Part shown: piece after piece, positions 1-9,224 of the stretch
Layout of the letters: each line of letters begins with the position of its first letter
Numbering within the stretch: the stretch's first letter is position 1
Program-made: the position numbers and the translations under genes
Origin: Microbacterium luteum
GTDB lineage: Bacteria; Actinomycetota; Actinomycetes; Actinomycetales; Microbacteriaceae
Direction of reading: 5' to 3'
Length of the DNA: 64,000 nucleotides
NCBI RefSeq assembly: GCF_015277875.1
Contig: NZ_CP063814.1
Coordinates: 1,116,001-1,180,000, forward strand
Notes under the pieces: model-generated
What the model was told of the DNA's origin: nothing
What the model saw: only the letters and a program-made list of their open reading frames with translations
The model's database searches: none

Positions 1-821
1 GGGCGCACTGCTGGTCGTCACGCACGACCGGTGGTTCCTCGACGAGGTGTGCACGAAGACCTGGGAGGTGCACGATCGCGTCGTCGAACCCTTCGAGGGC
101 GGATACGCCGCCTACATCCTGCAGCGGGTCGAGCGCGACCGGCAGGCCGCCGCCATCGAGCAGCGCCGCCGCAATCTCGCGCGCAAGGAACTCGCCTGGC
201 TGCGACGCGGCGCGCCCGCCCGCACATCCAAGCCGAAGTTCCGCATCGACGCCGCCAACGCGCTCATCGAAGACGTTCCCGAGATCCGTGACGCGCTCTC
301 GCTGCAATCGCTGGCCGTCTCGCGCCTGGGGAAGGATGTCGTCGACCTGCTGGATGCCTCGGTGTCGTATCCCGATGTCGTGACGGGCGCCGACCGAACG
401 GTGCTGCATCCCGTCGAGTGGCGCATCGCCCCTGGCGAGCGCACCGGGATCCTCGGTGTGAACGGCGCCGGCAAGTCGACGCTGCTCGGCCTCGTCTCCG
501 GAGATGTCGAGGCGACCTCGGGCCGGATGAAGCGCGGCAAGACCGTTCAGGTCGCCACGCTCACCCAGCGCCTCGACGAGCTGGAGGAGTACCTCGACGA
601 GCCCGTGCGGGTGGTCGTCGGCCGACTGCGGACGACCTACACGCTGGGCTCGGGCTCCAAGGCGCAGGAGCTCACTCCCGGCCAGCTGCTGGAGCGCATG
701 GGCTTCTCCAGCGCACAGCTGTCGACGCCCGTGAAGGACCTCTCGGGAGGGCAGAAGCGCCGGCTGCAGCTGCTGCTGATCCTGCTCGAGCAGCCGAACG
801 TGCTGATTCTGGACGAGCCCA
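1..821 (+). pseudogene. 5' part of disrupted host ABC-F ATPase gene (Uup-like), incomplete at window edge
   Basis: The reading frame is open from the window edge and encodes the end of the first ATPase domain ([12 protein letters not shown]), the inter-domain linker rich in Arg/Lys, and most of the second domain: Walker A GVNGAGKST, signature LSGGQ and the start of Walker B (LILDEP). Homology stops after the Pro of LDEP near base 821; the frame then runs through about 48 unrelated codons of inserted DNA to a TAG at 965-967. The missing part (TNDLDTDML onward) is found at 61001-61489. ABC-F proteins are soluble tandem ATPases that act on the ribosome. The truncated product lacks the second Walker B glutamate context and switch His, so it should be inactive. 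Confidence 0.93.
809..821. repeat. attL core (13 bp direct repeat with attR)
   Basis: CTGGACGAGCCCA occurs here and at 61001-61013. It encodes the LDEP of Walker B in the second ABC-F ATPase domain. Upstream bases also match except for one extra G on the right side. Serine integrases cross over at a short shared core, so the strand exchange lies somewhere within these bases; the exact dinucleotide cannot be read from one integrated copy. Confidence 0.85.
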
Positions 822-966
822 ACACTCAGGAACCGTATGTGGTTCGGACACCTCCATTCTACCGCTCCGAGGGACGTTCGTGGGGTTCGTGCCGCACCCG
901 CGGCGCACATCGCGTCGAACGGCTGAGGCATCCTGGCCGAACTTCGGGGAAGGTCGGTGCGCGGTA

Positions 967-2763
967 GTGGCGGCGCCGTTGGTGGTGGGGGAAGCCCTGC
1001 ACTTGGAGTATCCGACGCGAGTGGTGTTCGACTCGGTGACTGTCGGCGTCGAGGAAGGCGATCGTGTCGGGATCGTAGGCCGCAACGGTGACGGCAAGTC
1101 GAGCCTGCTGGGAATGCTCAGCGGCCTGATCGAGCCGCAGGCCGGCCGGATGACGCGGCGAGGCGGGGTGCGCTTCGGGGTGCTGTCGCAGTCTGACGAC
1201 CTCGACCCCGCTGCGACGGTCGGCGGGTCGATCGTCGGCGACCGGCCGGAGCACGAGTGGGCCGGCGACGCGAAGGTCCGCGACGTGATCGGCGGGCTCG
1301 TCGCCGATCTGCCGTGGGAAGCGAGGATCGGCGAACTGAGCGGCGGGCAACGTCGCCGGGTCGCGCTGGCCGCGTTGCTGATCGGCGAGTGGGATGTCAT
1401 CGCTCTCGATGAGCCGACGAACCATCTCGACGTCGAGGGCATCGCCTGGCTGGCCGGGCACCTGCGGAACCGCTGGGCCAAGAACTCGGGCGGCCTGCTG
1501 GTCGTGACGCACGACCGCTGGTTCCTCGATGAGGTCTGCACCGAGACCTGGGAGGTCCACGACGGGACCGTGGAGCCGTTCGAGGGCGGCTACGCCGCCT
1601 ACGTGCTGCAACGGGTCGAACGGGACCGGATCAACGCCGCCACCGAGGCCAAACGCCAGAACCTGATGCGCAAGGAACTGGCATGGCTGCGCCGCGGAGC
1701 GCCGGCCCGCACGTCCAAGCCGAAGTTCCGCATCGACGCGGCCAACCAACTGATCGAGGACGTGCCGCCGGTTCGCAATCCGATCGAGCTGCAACGCCTC
1801 GCCGTCGCCCGCCTGGGCAAGCAGGTGGTCGATCTGGAAGGCGCGGGCGTCCGGTACGGTGACCGCGACGTGCTGCGCGAGGTGACGTGGCGGCTCGCCC
1901 CCGGTGAGCGGACCGGGATACTCGGAGCGAACGGGAGCGGCAAGTCAACGCTGCTGGGCTTGATCGCCGGAACCGTGCAGCCCACGTCGGGCCGGGTCAA
2001 GACGGGCAAGACGGTGCGGCTCGGGCTGCTCGACCAGCAGTTCTCCCAGCTCGCGGACATCGGCGGCGACCGGGTGCGCGAAGTGCTGGCCCGCACGCAG
2101 ACGACCTTCCAGGTCGACGGCAAAGACCTCACACCGGCCCAACTGCTGGAACGCCTCGGCTTCGCCCGCGCACACCTCTCCACGAGGGTCGCCGAGCTGT
2201 CCGGCGGTCAGAAGCGGCGGCTACAACTCCTGCTCCTGCTGCTGAACGAACCTAACCTCATCGCTCTCGATGAACCTGCGAACGATGTTGACGCCGACAT
2301 GCTGGCCGCGATGGAGGACCTGCTGGACTCGTGGCCGGGAACTCTGATCGTCGTCTCCCATGATCGCTACATGCTGGAACGGATCACCGACCAGCAGTAC
2401 GCCATCCTCGACGGACGCTTGCGCCACCTGCCCGGCGGAGTGGACGAGTACCTGCGGCTGCGGCGCGAACAGCCGACATCGCCCACGAGTAGCCCGATCA
2501 CTCCGACGACCGATGACGCGGAAGCAGGCAGGTCCGGGCTCTCCGGTGCCGAACGACGCACCGCGCAGAAGGAAATCGCCTCGACCGAACGCCGTCTCGA
2601 CAAACTCCACGCCGAGGTGAAGACCCTGCACCAGCACATGGCCGACCACGACCAGGCCGACTACGAAGGGCTACAGAAGCTCGCAGACAGGCTACGCGCC
2701 GTCGACGACGAGACAACCGAACTCGAAGAACGCTGGCTGGAACTCTCCGACCTCATCGACTAG
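967..2763 (+). CDS. Complete element-borne ABC-F ATPase (Uup-like), replacement for the disrupted host gene
   Basis: 598 residues, full length for the family. Domain 1 has Walker [10 protein letters not shown], signature LSGGQ and Walker [11 protein letters not shown] charged linker follows ([14 protein letters not shown], also present in the host copy). Domain 2 has [14 protein letters not shown] and [11 protein letters not shown]-terminal coiled coil (about residues 520-598) is typical of Uup. The GTG start at 967 shares its first G with the TAG stop (965-967) of the truncated host frame, so termination-reinitiation is likely; GGGGAAGG about 13 bases upstream is a poor ribosome site. It is closely similar to the host fragment, yet the DNA over the att core has diverged. 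The C-terminal stop overlaps the stop of the convergent gene. An antibiotic-resistance role was considered, but the Uup-like coiled coil and similarity to the target gene favour a housekeeping role. Confidence 0.93.
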   Translation: MAAPLVVGEALHLEYPTRVVFDSVTVGVEEGDRVGIVGRNGDGKSSLLGMLSGLIEPQAGRMTRRGGVRFGVLSQSDDLDPAATVGGSIVGDRPEHEWAGDAKVRDVIGGLVADLPWEARIGELSGGQRRRVALAALLIGEWDVIALDEPTNHLDVEGIAWLAGHLRNRWAKNSGGLLVVTHDRWFLDEVCTETWEVHDGTVEPFEGGYAAYVLQRVERDRINAATEAKRQNLMRKELAWLRRGAPARTSKPKFRIDAANQLIEDVPPVRNPIELQRLAVARLGKQVVDLEGAGVRYGDRDVLREVTWRLAPGERTGILGANGSGKSTLLGLIAGTVQPTSGRVKTGKTVRLGLLDQQFSQLADIGGDRVREVLARTQTTFQVDGKDLTPAQLLERLGFARAHLSTRVAELSGGQKRRLQLLLLLLNEPNLIALDEPANDVDADMLAAMEDLLDSWPGTLIVVSHDRYMLERITDQQYAILDGRLRHLPGGVDEYLRLRREQPTSPTSSPITPTTDDAEAGRSGLSGAERRTAQKEIASTERRLDKLHAEVKTLHQHMADHDQADYEGLQKLADRLRAVDDETTELEERWLELSDLID

Positions 2764-3128
2764 GCCAGTCTCTCGGCGGAGTCCTCGGGGAGCACGGCGG
2801 CGTGCCTGGACTCCCGTCGCTGACGTCGCTCCTGTGCGCGGACGGTGAGAAGCACGATGAGGCTGACCGGCCCGATCCAGAAGAACTTGAGGGTATTCCA
2901 GCCGAACAGTAGGACCAGCAGGTAGAGCGGGCCGGGGCCTTCCTGCTCAATGATCGTGTAGCAGATCGCCGTGGCGAAGTAGTAGCCCCCGCCCAGGATC
3001 AGCATGGCGGGGATGCCCCACTTCAAGCCTCGACGGCGGTAGCGAATCGCACCGAGCAGCAGGTTCGTGGGCGCGTATCGGAACAGCCCGTAGCCTCGTT
3101 CGCTCAGGTTCATGGATGTGCGGAGCAT
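2760..3128 (-). CDS. Small membrane protein, function unknown
   Basis: 122 residues. Two to three hydrophobic segments are visible: about residues 38-58 ([20 protein letters not shown]), 68-85 ([11 protein letters not shown]) and 88-102 ([10 protein letters not shown]), followed by an Arg-rich tail. There is no signal peptide or known motif. It is convergent with the ABC-F gene and the two stop codons overlap. The start ATG is preceded by an AGGAAAGAG-like sequence on the minus strand, which supports the chosen start. I do not recognise the family; its place between the ABC-F and DprA genes gives no clear hint of role. Confidence 0.75.
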   Translation of the reverse strand: MLRTSMNLSERGYGLFRYAPTNLLLGAIRYRRRGLKWGIPAMLILGGGYYFATAICYTIIEQEGPGPLYLLVLLFGWNTLKFFWIGPVSLIVLLTVRAQERRQRRESRHAAVLPEDSAERLA

Positions 3129-3338
3129 GGCAGGTCTCTTTCCTCGTCATAGCGCGACGGGTGTCCGTCGTGGAGGCGGCTATGAACCGAGTGCCCGCGA
3201 GGGGCCGTCCCGAAGGACCCGCGTAGTTTGCTGAACCTGCCTCTCGATCCAGTCTACGACCGTCCTGTGACAGAAGGAACCCCATCTGCTGGTGGGCGCG
3301 TACCTCGTCGGTGACCGTGGAGCGAGAGGACACCGATC

Positions 3339-4343
3339 ATGGCGACGTTGGCGGAGCAGGTGCAGGGTGAGCGGATGGCGCGGATCGCGTTGTCGATGAT
3401 CGCCGAACCGAACGACCCGGCCACCGGCCACGTCCTCGCCCGTCACGGCGGGGTCGAGACGCTGCGGCTGATCGAGTCCGACGATGAGGTGCCCGGCCTG
3501 GCCCGCGCCGACGCACTGATGTGGCGCGAACGACTGACGGTGCGGGTCACGCCCGGTCTGCTGGATCAGATGGCTCAGGCGGAGCGCCACGGGTTCGGCA
3601 CGCTCATCCCGGCGGACAAGGAATGGCCCACCGGCCTGAACGACCTGGGCGAGCGTGCGCCGTACCTGCTGTGGACGCGCGGCGCGGCCTCGTTCCTGAC
3701 GACGCCGCTGAGTGATCGGGCCACGATCACCGGCGCTCGCGCCGCGACCGCCTATGGCGAGCAGGTCGCGGGCGAGCTGGCGACGGGTCTGGCCGATGAG
3801 GAACGGGTCGTCGTCTCCGGTGGCGCCTACGGGATCGAAGGTGCCGCGCACAAGAGCGTGCTGGCCGCGAGCGGTCAGACGATCGCGGTCCTGGCCGGCG
3901 GGCTGGATCGTCCCTATCCGGCCGGACACAGCGAGTTGCTGAGCCAGATCGGGGATGTCGGGTTGCTGGTGAGCGAGATGCCGCCGGGCGCCGCGCCGAC
4001 CAGGCACAGGTTCCTGGCCCGCAACCGTCTAATGGCGGCACTCTCCGGTGCGACCGTGATCCCTGAGGCTGGTCCGCGGTCCGGGTCGATGACGACCGTT
4101 CTCGCTGCACGCGAACTCGGCCGGGGCGTGGGCGCGGTGCCTGGTCCGGTGACCAGCGTCGCGAGCGCAGGGCCGAACGAACTCATCAAGCAAGGCTTCG
4201 CCTCCACCGTCACCCAGCCCAGCGACGTGATCGACCTGCTCGACGACGACCCGAGCCCAGGGCGGGCCGCGACCCGACCCGAGGCCGGGCGCGAGTTTGG
4301 GCACCGACACCCGTCACAGGGCACGCCCGGACGCTCTCTCTGA
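3339..4343 (+). CDS. dprA: DprA/Smf-like DNA-processing protein
   Basis: 334 residues. The central Rossmann-like DprA fold is clear: YLLWTRG, ITGARAATAYGEQVA, VVSGGAYGIEGAAHKSVLAASGQTI (cited in part), LAGGLDRPYPAGH, RFLARNRLMAALS and GSMTT. Chromosomal DprA binds single-stranded DNA and loads RecA; element-borne copies are common in actinobacterial plasmids and ICEs and may protect or process DNA entering as a single strand. The C-terminal winged-helix domain appears absent, as the protein ends soon after DVIDLLDDD with a disordered tail. GAGAGGA lies 8 bases before the ATG. It faces the convergent relaxase gene with 25 bases between the ends. Confidence 0.9.
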   Translation: MATLAEQVQGERMARIALSMIAEPNDPATGHVLARHGGVETLRLIESDDEVPGLARADALMWRERLTVRVTPGLLDQMAQAERHGFGTLIPADKEWPTGLNDLGERAPYLLWTRGAASFLTTPLSDRATITGARAATAYGEQVAGELATGLADEERVVVSGGAYGIEGAAHKSVLAASGQTIAVLAGGLDRPYPAGHSELLSQIGDVGLLVSEMPPGAAPTRHRFLARNRLMAALSGATVIPEAGPRSGSMTTVLAARELGRGVGAVPGPVTSVASAGPNELIKQGFASTVTQPSDVIDLLDDDPSPGRAATRPEAGREFGHRHPSQGTPGRSL

Positions 4344-4368
4344 CTGCCAGTCTCGCGGCGGCGTTCGT

Positions 4369-7300
4369 TCACAAGCTCGGCGCGGGGCGAGCCGCGGCGC
4401 TCTGCCGCGCGGGCTTGGTCATCGTGGGCTCGGTGGTGGCGGCTTGGGCGCGGTTGAGGGCGGCGCGGGCGCGGATGGCGTCGATCTTCTGGCTGGTGCT
4501 TTCCGGCGTCGGGCCGAGTGGGGTCCGGTCGTCGGTGATGCCGTAGCGGTCGCGGTAGGCGGCGACGGTGCGGGCGGCGCGCCACCATGCCGCCTTCTGC
4601 TTCTCGTCCCTCGGTGCCGTGCCGAGGTCGACCGTCCACGGTTCCTCATCGGTGAGGGAGCCACGGAGTACGGCGTCGGCGCGGGCCTCGATCAGGTCGC
4701 GGCGCTCGTCCAGTGCTTGCCGCATGTCGCCTGACATCTGCCCGCCGGCGTGCGGGACCAGGCCGACGATCAGCCTCGGGGGTTTGCGGGTGCGGCCTGA
4801 TCCGGCGGGTCGGGCGGTGGCGCGGGCTACGCGTGCGTGGAGGACGGAGGCGATGTCGTCGGCATCGTCCAGGCTCCGTGCGGCGACCAGCCGCGGGAGC
4901 AGCGTGTCGAGGTCGTGGTGGTTGGCTTCGGCGTGACGCAGCTCGGCCGACAGGGCACCGTAGGCGTCGGAGCCGAGCACGTCTTCGATCTGCTCGACGG
5001 TGAGTCCGGACGCGGCGAGCAAGGTTGCCCAGCGGTCGTGCTGGGCGGCTTGGGCGATGGTGTCGTACTCGGCCGCGAGTTGGGCGATCGAGCCCCAGCG
5101 GTCTTGCTCGGCGGTGATCGTCTCGTGCGCGGACAGCTCGGCGCCGATGTGCTGGAGCACGCCGTAGAGGATCGAGCGGGCGGTGACGTTCGGGTTGCCG
5201 CCGGGATGCGGCACCGCGTGTTCGGCGTCTTCCCGGTCGACGGCGACGTAGGCGTGGTTGCTGTGGGCGCCGCGGGTCATGGAGACGTAGAAGTTCTCTC
5301 GCGTGGTGGTGGCGGTGACGACCGCGTGCGCGGTGTCGGTGGTGACGCCCTGGGCGCGGTGCGCGGTGATCGCGTAGCCGAGTTCCAGGTGCTCGGCCAC
5401 GTAGTCGGCCGGCAGGACGATCCCGCCGCCGAACCTGCGGCCGGCAGGGCGGATGCTGACCGACCCGTCCTCCCTCACCGCGGTGACGATCCAGCGGGCG
5501 CCGTTGCGGACCCAGGTTCGGCCGTTGCGGAGCCGTCGGTCGTTCTCGCGGGTGATGACCAGATCGCCCTCCGAGACCGCGGTGCCGTCGTGCAGGGCGA
5601 GTTCGCGGGTGGGGTTCACGGTGCCGTGGATGATCCGATCCGCGCGCGCTCTGGTGTTCAGCTCGGTGACGGTCGCCTGGGTTTCGGTGACCAGGATCGA
5701 CGCGCGCCCGGCGGCAAGATCGGCCCGCCACCCGGTGTAGGCGGCGTCGATCATCGCGTCCTCGTCGCCGCCGGTGATCCGGCCGTGCTCGATCAGGGTG
5801 TCGATCGCCTCGGTGCGGCCGTGGCGGAGCTGGAGCGAGGTGGTCTTCTCCCACTCGTTGGTGAAGCGGTGCAGATCGGTCAGCTCGGGGGCGTCGGCGC
5901 GGGCGTGCACGAGCATGGCGAAACTGCCGCCGGCGCCGGGTGATTGGAGCTGGCCCCAGTCGCCGACCAGGAGGACTTTCGCGCCGGCCTTCTCGGCTTC
6001 GCGGGTGAGCCGATCCAACGACATCGTGCCGGCCAGCGAGGCTTCGTCGACGATGACGAGCTGCCCGGCCGTGAACGTGGTCCCGTACATGAGGTGGTTC
6101 TGCCACCACTTCGCCGTGTTCTCCGTGGCGATGCCGAGGTCATCGGCAAGGACCTGCGCGGCGACCGCCGACGGCGCGAGCCCGATCACCGAGCCGGTTC
6201 CGTGCTCCTTCTCCCATGCCCGCCGGAGCCCGTTCATCGCCGTCGTCTTGCCAGCCCCGGCCGGACCGACCAGCACGTCCACAACCCGGCCGGAGACCGC
6301 GATCGCGGCCAGCGCCGCGGCCTGATCCTCGCCGAGCACCCGGCCGCGTGCGTCGGGCTTGCGGGCGATCCGCTCGACCGTCTCCAACGGCACGGTCGGT
6401 CCTGTCGTGGCGGCGGCGCGGGCCAGGAGGTGGTCTTCGGCGGCCAGCAGGGCTTCGGATGAGAACAGGGTCGAGGCGTGCGGCCGGAACCGGGAGGTGC
6501 CGTCCACGCGGCGGAACTGCAACGGGCTCGATGCCAGTTCCGGCGGCGTCAGCCGCAGCGAGGCGTGCTCGGCGGCATCGACCACGAGCCCGGTGATCGC
6601 CTCCCGGTCCTGGATGCTGGCGAACCGCCACCCCATCAACTGACGGGATGCCTCGGCGTGCAGGTTCCAGCGCGTCCAGGTCGAACGCTTCTCGCCCACC
6701 GTCTCCATCACGGTCTGCCCGACCTCGCGCACCACATCCAGCGGCACGTCATCGGCGCGCAGCACCCGCCGCGGCGCCTGCGCGTTGGTCGTGGTGAGCG
6801 TGCGCGCCCAGTCGTTCGCGTCGCGTCGCAGCACTCGGCTGGCGCGCTGGCGCCACTCGCGGGTGAGGTCGGCCAGCGACCGGACCTGCTTCTCCGGCCT
6901 CGTGGCGAGCGTGGCCTGCGCTCGGAATTTCAGCACCGTTCGGGCGGAGGGCTGCCTGCCGTGCTTGGCGACGTACTCCGCGATCAGGCGGTCCTTCTCG
7001 GCCTCGATGTGCCGGGACCGGGTGGAGAACTCGGTCACCAGCTCGTCGGGCACGCCCTCGATTTCCCAGGCCGGGTTCCGATCCCTGCTTCGCTCGCGCG
7101 CCTCCCACTCCACGCCAAGGACGCGGGTGAGCTGGTCGGCCAGAGCGGCGTTGTAGAGCTCGGAGACGGCGACGACCACCGCGTGCATCGGCCGGCCGGC
7201 AAGGGTCCGCCACCTGCCGTCCTGCACGGTCAGCACCTTGTTGCTGATGACGACGTGCGTGTGCAACTGCGGGTCGCCGGCGCGGCTGTCGTAGTGATCG

Positions 7301-7935
7301 AACGCCGCCGCCACGACGCCGGCGACATCGACGTGTGCAACCGCGCCGTCCGGGCCGGTTGCACCGACCCGGGTTGTTGCAACCTCGCGTTCGAGGAACG
7401 CAACCAGCTCTGCAACCGCCGCATGATGGGCGTCCGCGATCAGGGCTTGGGTGCCGGCGTCCGCAACCGCCCAGATCGTGGAGACCGACTTCGGCACGCT
7501 GAACGTGAAGTCATAGCCCGCTACCGCGCGGCGGGTGCCGCGCTCGGCTTCTTCCGCCTCGATCGCGGCCACTTCCTGCGCTCGAGCGGCCGGCCCCAGC
7601 TCGGGATCGAGGGCGTCGACGCGCTGCTTGATCCGCTCACCGATCGAGGCGAACTGCTGGTAGGCACGGCCCAGCGGATCGCCCGTGATCGGGTCATGGC
7701 CCATCCCGATCAACAGCGCGAGCTGGGCTTCTGAGACCTGCGCCCCCTCGACCAGCTCGCCATGCCCAAGACGGCCCAGCCCCGAGCCCATCCAGAAGCC
7801 CGGCGGCGTTCCTGCCTCGGCGTAGTAGCGGGTCAGCGGCGTGCTCAGGCTCCGGTCGCCGTCTCCGGCGGCGACGGACTTCAACAGGTACTTGTACCCA
7901 TCGCCTGCGCTCATCACGCGCATCGAAACCGTCAC
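4369..7935 (-). CDS. MobF-family conjugative relaxase-helicase (TrwC/TraA-like)
   Basis: 1188 residues from the GTG at 7935. The N-terminal relaxase domain has the tyrosine pair RYYAEAGTPPGFW (Tyr37-Tyr38) and the metal-binding histidines in DPQLHTHVVISNKV. A RecD-like helicase domain follows, with Walker A GPAGAGKTT, Walker B VDEASL and the late motif YAITAHRAQG. The enzyme nicks oriT, stays bound to the 5' end and unwinds the transferred strand. The frame is open further upstream to 8088, but AGGAG 8 bases before the GTG and the conserved VTVSMRVMSAGDGY start decide the choice. A basic, coiled-coil-prone C-terminal tail could hold the secretion signal. The likely oriT lies upstream (7936-8250). 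Confidence 0.95.
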   Translation of the reverse strand: MTVSMRVMSAGDGYKYLLKSVAAGDGDRSLSTPLTRYYAEAGTPPGFWMGSGLGRLGHGELVEGAQVSEAQLALLIGMGHDPITGDPLGRAYQQFASIGERIKQRVDALDPELGPAARAQEVAAIEAEEAERGTRRAVAGYDFTFSVPKSVSTIWAVADAGTQALIADAHHAAVAELVAFLEREVATTRVGATGPDGAVAHVDVAGVVAAAFDHYDSRAGDPQLHTHVVISNKVLTVQDGRWRTLAGRPMHAVVVAVSELYNAALADQLTRVLGVEWEARERSRDRNPAWEIEGVPDELVTEFSTRSRHIEAEKDRLIAEYVAKHGRQPSARTVLKFRAQATLATRPEKQVRSLADLTREWRQRASRVLRRDANDWARTLTTTNAQAPRRVLRADDVPLDVVREVGQTVMETVGEKRSTWTRWNLHAEASRQLMGWRFASIQDREAITGLVVDAAEHASLRLTPPELASSPLQFRRVDGTSRFRPHASTLFSSEALLAAEDHLLARAAATTGPTVPLETVERIARKPDARGRVLGEDQAAALAAIAVSGRVVDVLVGPAGAGKTTAMNGLRRAWEKEHGTGSVIGLAPSAVAAQVLADDLGIATENTAKWWQNHLMYGTTFTAGQLVIVDEASLAGTMSLDRLTREAEKAGAKVLLVGDWGQLQSPGAGGSFAMLVHARADAPELTDLHRFTNEWEKTTSLQLRHGRTEAIDTLIEHGRITGGDEDAMIDAAYTGWRADLAAGRASILVTETQATVTELNTRARADRIIHGTVNPTRELALHDGTAVSEGDLVITRENDRRLRNGRTWVRNGARWIVTAVREDGSVSIRPAGRRFGGGIVLPADYVAEHLELGYAITAHRAQGVTTDTAHAVVTATTTRENFYVSMTRGAHSNHAYVAVDREDAEHAVPHPGGNPNVTARSILYGVLQHIGAELSAHETITAEQDRWGSIAQLAAEYDTIAQAAQHDRWATLLAASGLTVEQIEDVLGSDAYGALSAELRHAEANHHDLDTLLPRLVAARSLDDADDIASVLHARVARATARPAGSGRTRKPPRLIVGLVPHAGGQMSGDMRQALDERRDLIEARADAVLRGSLTDEEPWTVDLGTAPRDEKQKAAWWRAARTVAAYRDRYGITDDRTPLGPTPESTSQKIDAIRARAALNRAQAATTEPTMTKPARQSAAARPAPSL

Positions 7936-8250
7936 CTGGCCCGCTCCTTCCGCCGCTGTACGGAGGGCAGGTGAGCCCGCGAGCTCGGTCGCATCCGATG
8001 CGACTCGGGACGACTCGCGCCTCGTCTGAAAGACGTGTGATGGCTCGGTGGGCCGGCGAACGAGAGCTGGCGGCGCCGCCTGAGTCACGGATTCCGAAGT
8101 ACGCGGGGGTGGTGCGCCGCGCGCGGGTCACGGCATCGGCGACGAGGCAAGCGGTGGCGGTTCGAGTGGTCGCGCACCTGGTCGCTGACCAGCCCGGTGG
8201 TGACCTCATGCGTGAAGTCCGACCGGGATCACCCGTCAACCGGAGCCCTC
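7936..8250. other. Intergenic region between relaxase and methyltransferase; candidate oriT/regulatory region
   Basis: No gene is supported in these 315 bases. Two perfect inverted repeats stand out: GTCGCATCCGATGCGAC at 7988-8004 (arms of 7, loop of 3) and CTGGTCGCTGACCAG at 8178-8192 (arms of 6, loop of 3). MobF relaxases usually nick beside inverted repeats just upstream of their own gene, so this is the best oriT candidate. The nick site itself cannot be placed by eye. The repeats could also be repressor sites. Confidence 0.45.
7988..8004. repeat. Perfect inverted repeat upstream of relaxase gene
   Basis: GTCGCATCCGATGCGAC, 7-base arms around CCG, lies 53 bases upstream of the relaxase GTG. 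It may be a relaxase recognition hairpin or an operator. Confidence 0.5.
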
Positions 8251-9172
8251 ATGCACGACCCTCACGACCGGACTCGCCCACTCAGGGTCGGATCACTGTT
8301 CTCCGGGTACGGCGGTCTCGACCTCGCCGTCGAACACGCCTTGGATGGCGAGACGATCTGGTTCTCCGAGAACAACGAACACGTCTCCCGCATCTTCGCC
8401 CACCACTGACCCGACGCCCCCAACCTGGGCGACATCACCACCATCGACTGGCGCACCGTCGAGCCGGTCGATGTTCTCTGTGGAGGCTTCCCCTGCCAGG
8501 ACGTCTCGACCGTGGGCAAGCGCGCCGGCCTCGCGCCCGGCACCCGCTCCGGGCTCTGGTCGTACATGGCCGCCGCGATCGACGCGCTGCAACCCCAGCT
8601 CGTCGTCATCGAGAACGTGCGCGGCCTGCTGTCCTCACCCGCCGTCCGCGCACCCCTAGAAGAAGACGACGATGCGCAAAGCAATCCCGACCACGCAACC
8701 CCCGGCGATGCAGCCCTTCGCGAAGTGGAACCCGACCCGTGGGGTCTGGGAGACCTCGCAGCTCGACCTCTCCGGGCAGTCGGCGCCGTACTCGGCGATC
8801 TGGCCGACCTGCGGTATGACACGCAATGGATCGGCCTACCAGCGTCCCTTGTCGGCGCTCCTCATCCCAGGCTTCGCGTCTTCATCCTCGCCCGCAGCCG
8901 GGGCACTGTTCAGGACGCCGCTCGCCACGGACTCGACTCGTGGCGGCGAGTCACTGGAACAGGTGAGGGCGAGGCGGGGGACGATCGCGCTCTCGCATCA
9001 GATCATCGACCTCGCGCTAAACGGGCCGGCTGGCTTGCAGAGCAAGAGCAGCGAACCCGAGATGCTGTGGTTCCTGATCGAGGACATCTTCGCCGCTGGG
9101 GACGCTACGCCCGCGCCATCGCCCGATGGGAGCATGTGACAGGACGAATCGCGCCAGCGCTGCTAGACAGGA
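8251..9172 (+). pseudogene. DNA cytosine-5 methyltransferase, N-terminal part (nonsense codon, then split by composite transposon)
   Basis: The ATG at 8251 begins a C5-methyltransferase: motif I SLFSGYGGLDLAVE, motif IV with catalytic Cys GGFPCQDVS, motif VI ENVRG. An in-frame TGA at 8407-8409 follows AHH; a single base change from TGG (Trp, HHWPDAPN) explains it best. The frame resumes immediately and runs to ALLDRT at 9172, where a CTAG target site begins an IS copy. The remainder (SGPRPSPEFVEWLMGLPSGW and QIAALGNGV, motifs IX-X) is at 27119-27397. Joining the two at CTAG keeps the frame. Element methyltransferases usually protect transferred DNA from host restriction; this copy should not be functional. 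Confidence 0.88.
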
Positions 9173-9224
9173 CTAGGGCGTGTTGATCAAGAGGTTCCGC
9201 TCCTCGGTGGGTGAGTCTTGAACG

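Noticed and set aside
967..2763. ABC-F protein as an antibiotic resistance (ribosome protection) determinant
   Set aside because: Its close likeness to the disrupted host gene and the Uup-type coiled-coil tail fit a replacement of a housekeeping gene better than a specialised resistance protein.
4837..5943. Long open frame on the plus strand opposite the relaxase gene (368 codons)
   Set aside because: Antisense shadow of a high-GC gene; composition is Gly/Val/Arg-rich without any domain, and the relaxase frame has full family motifs.
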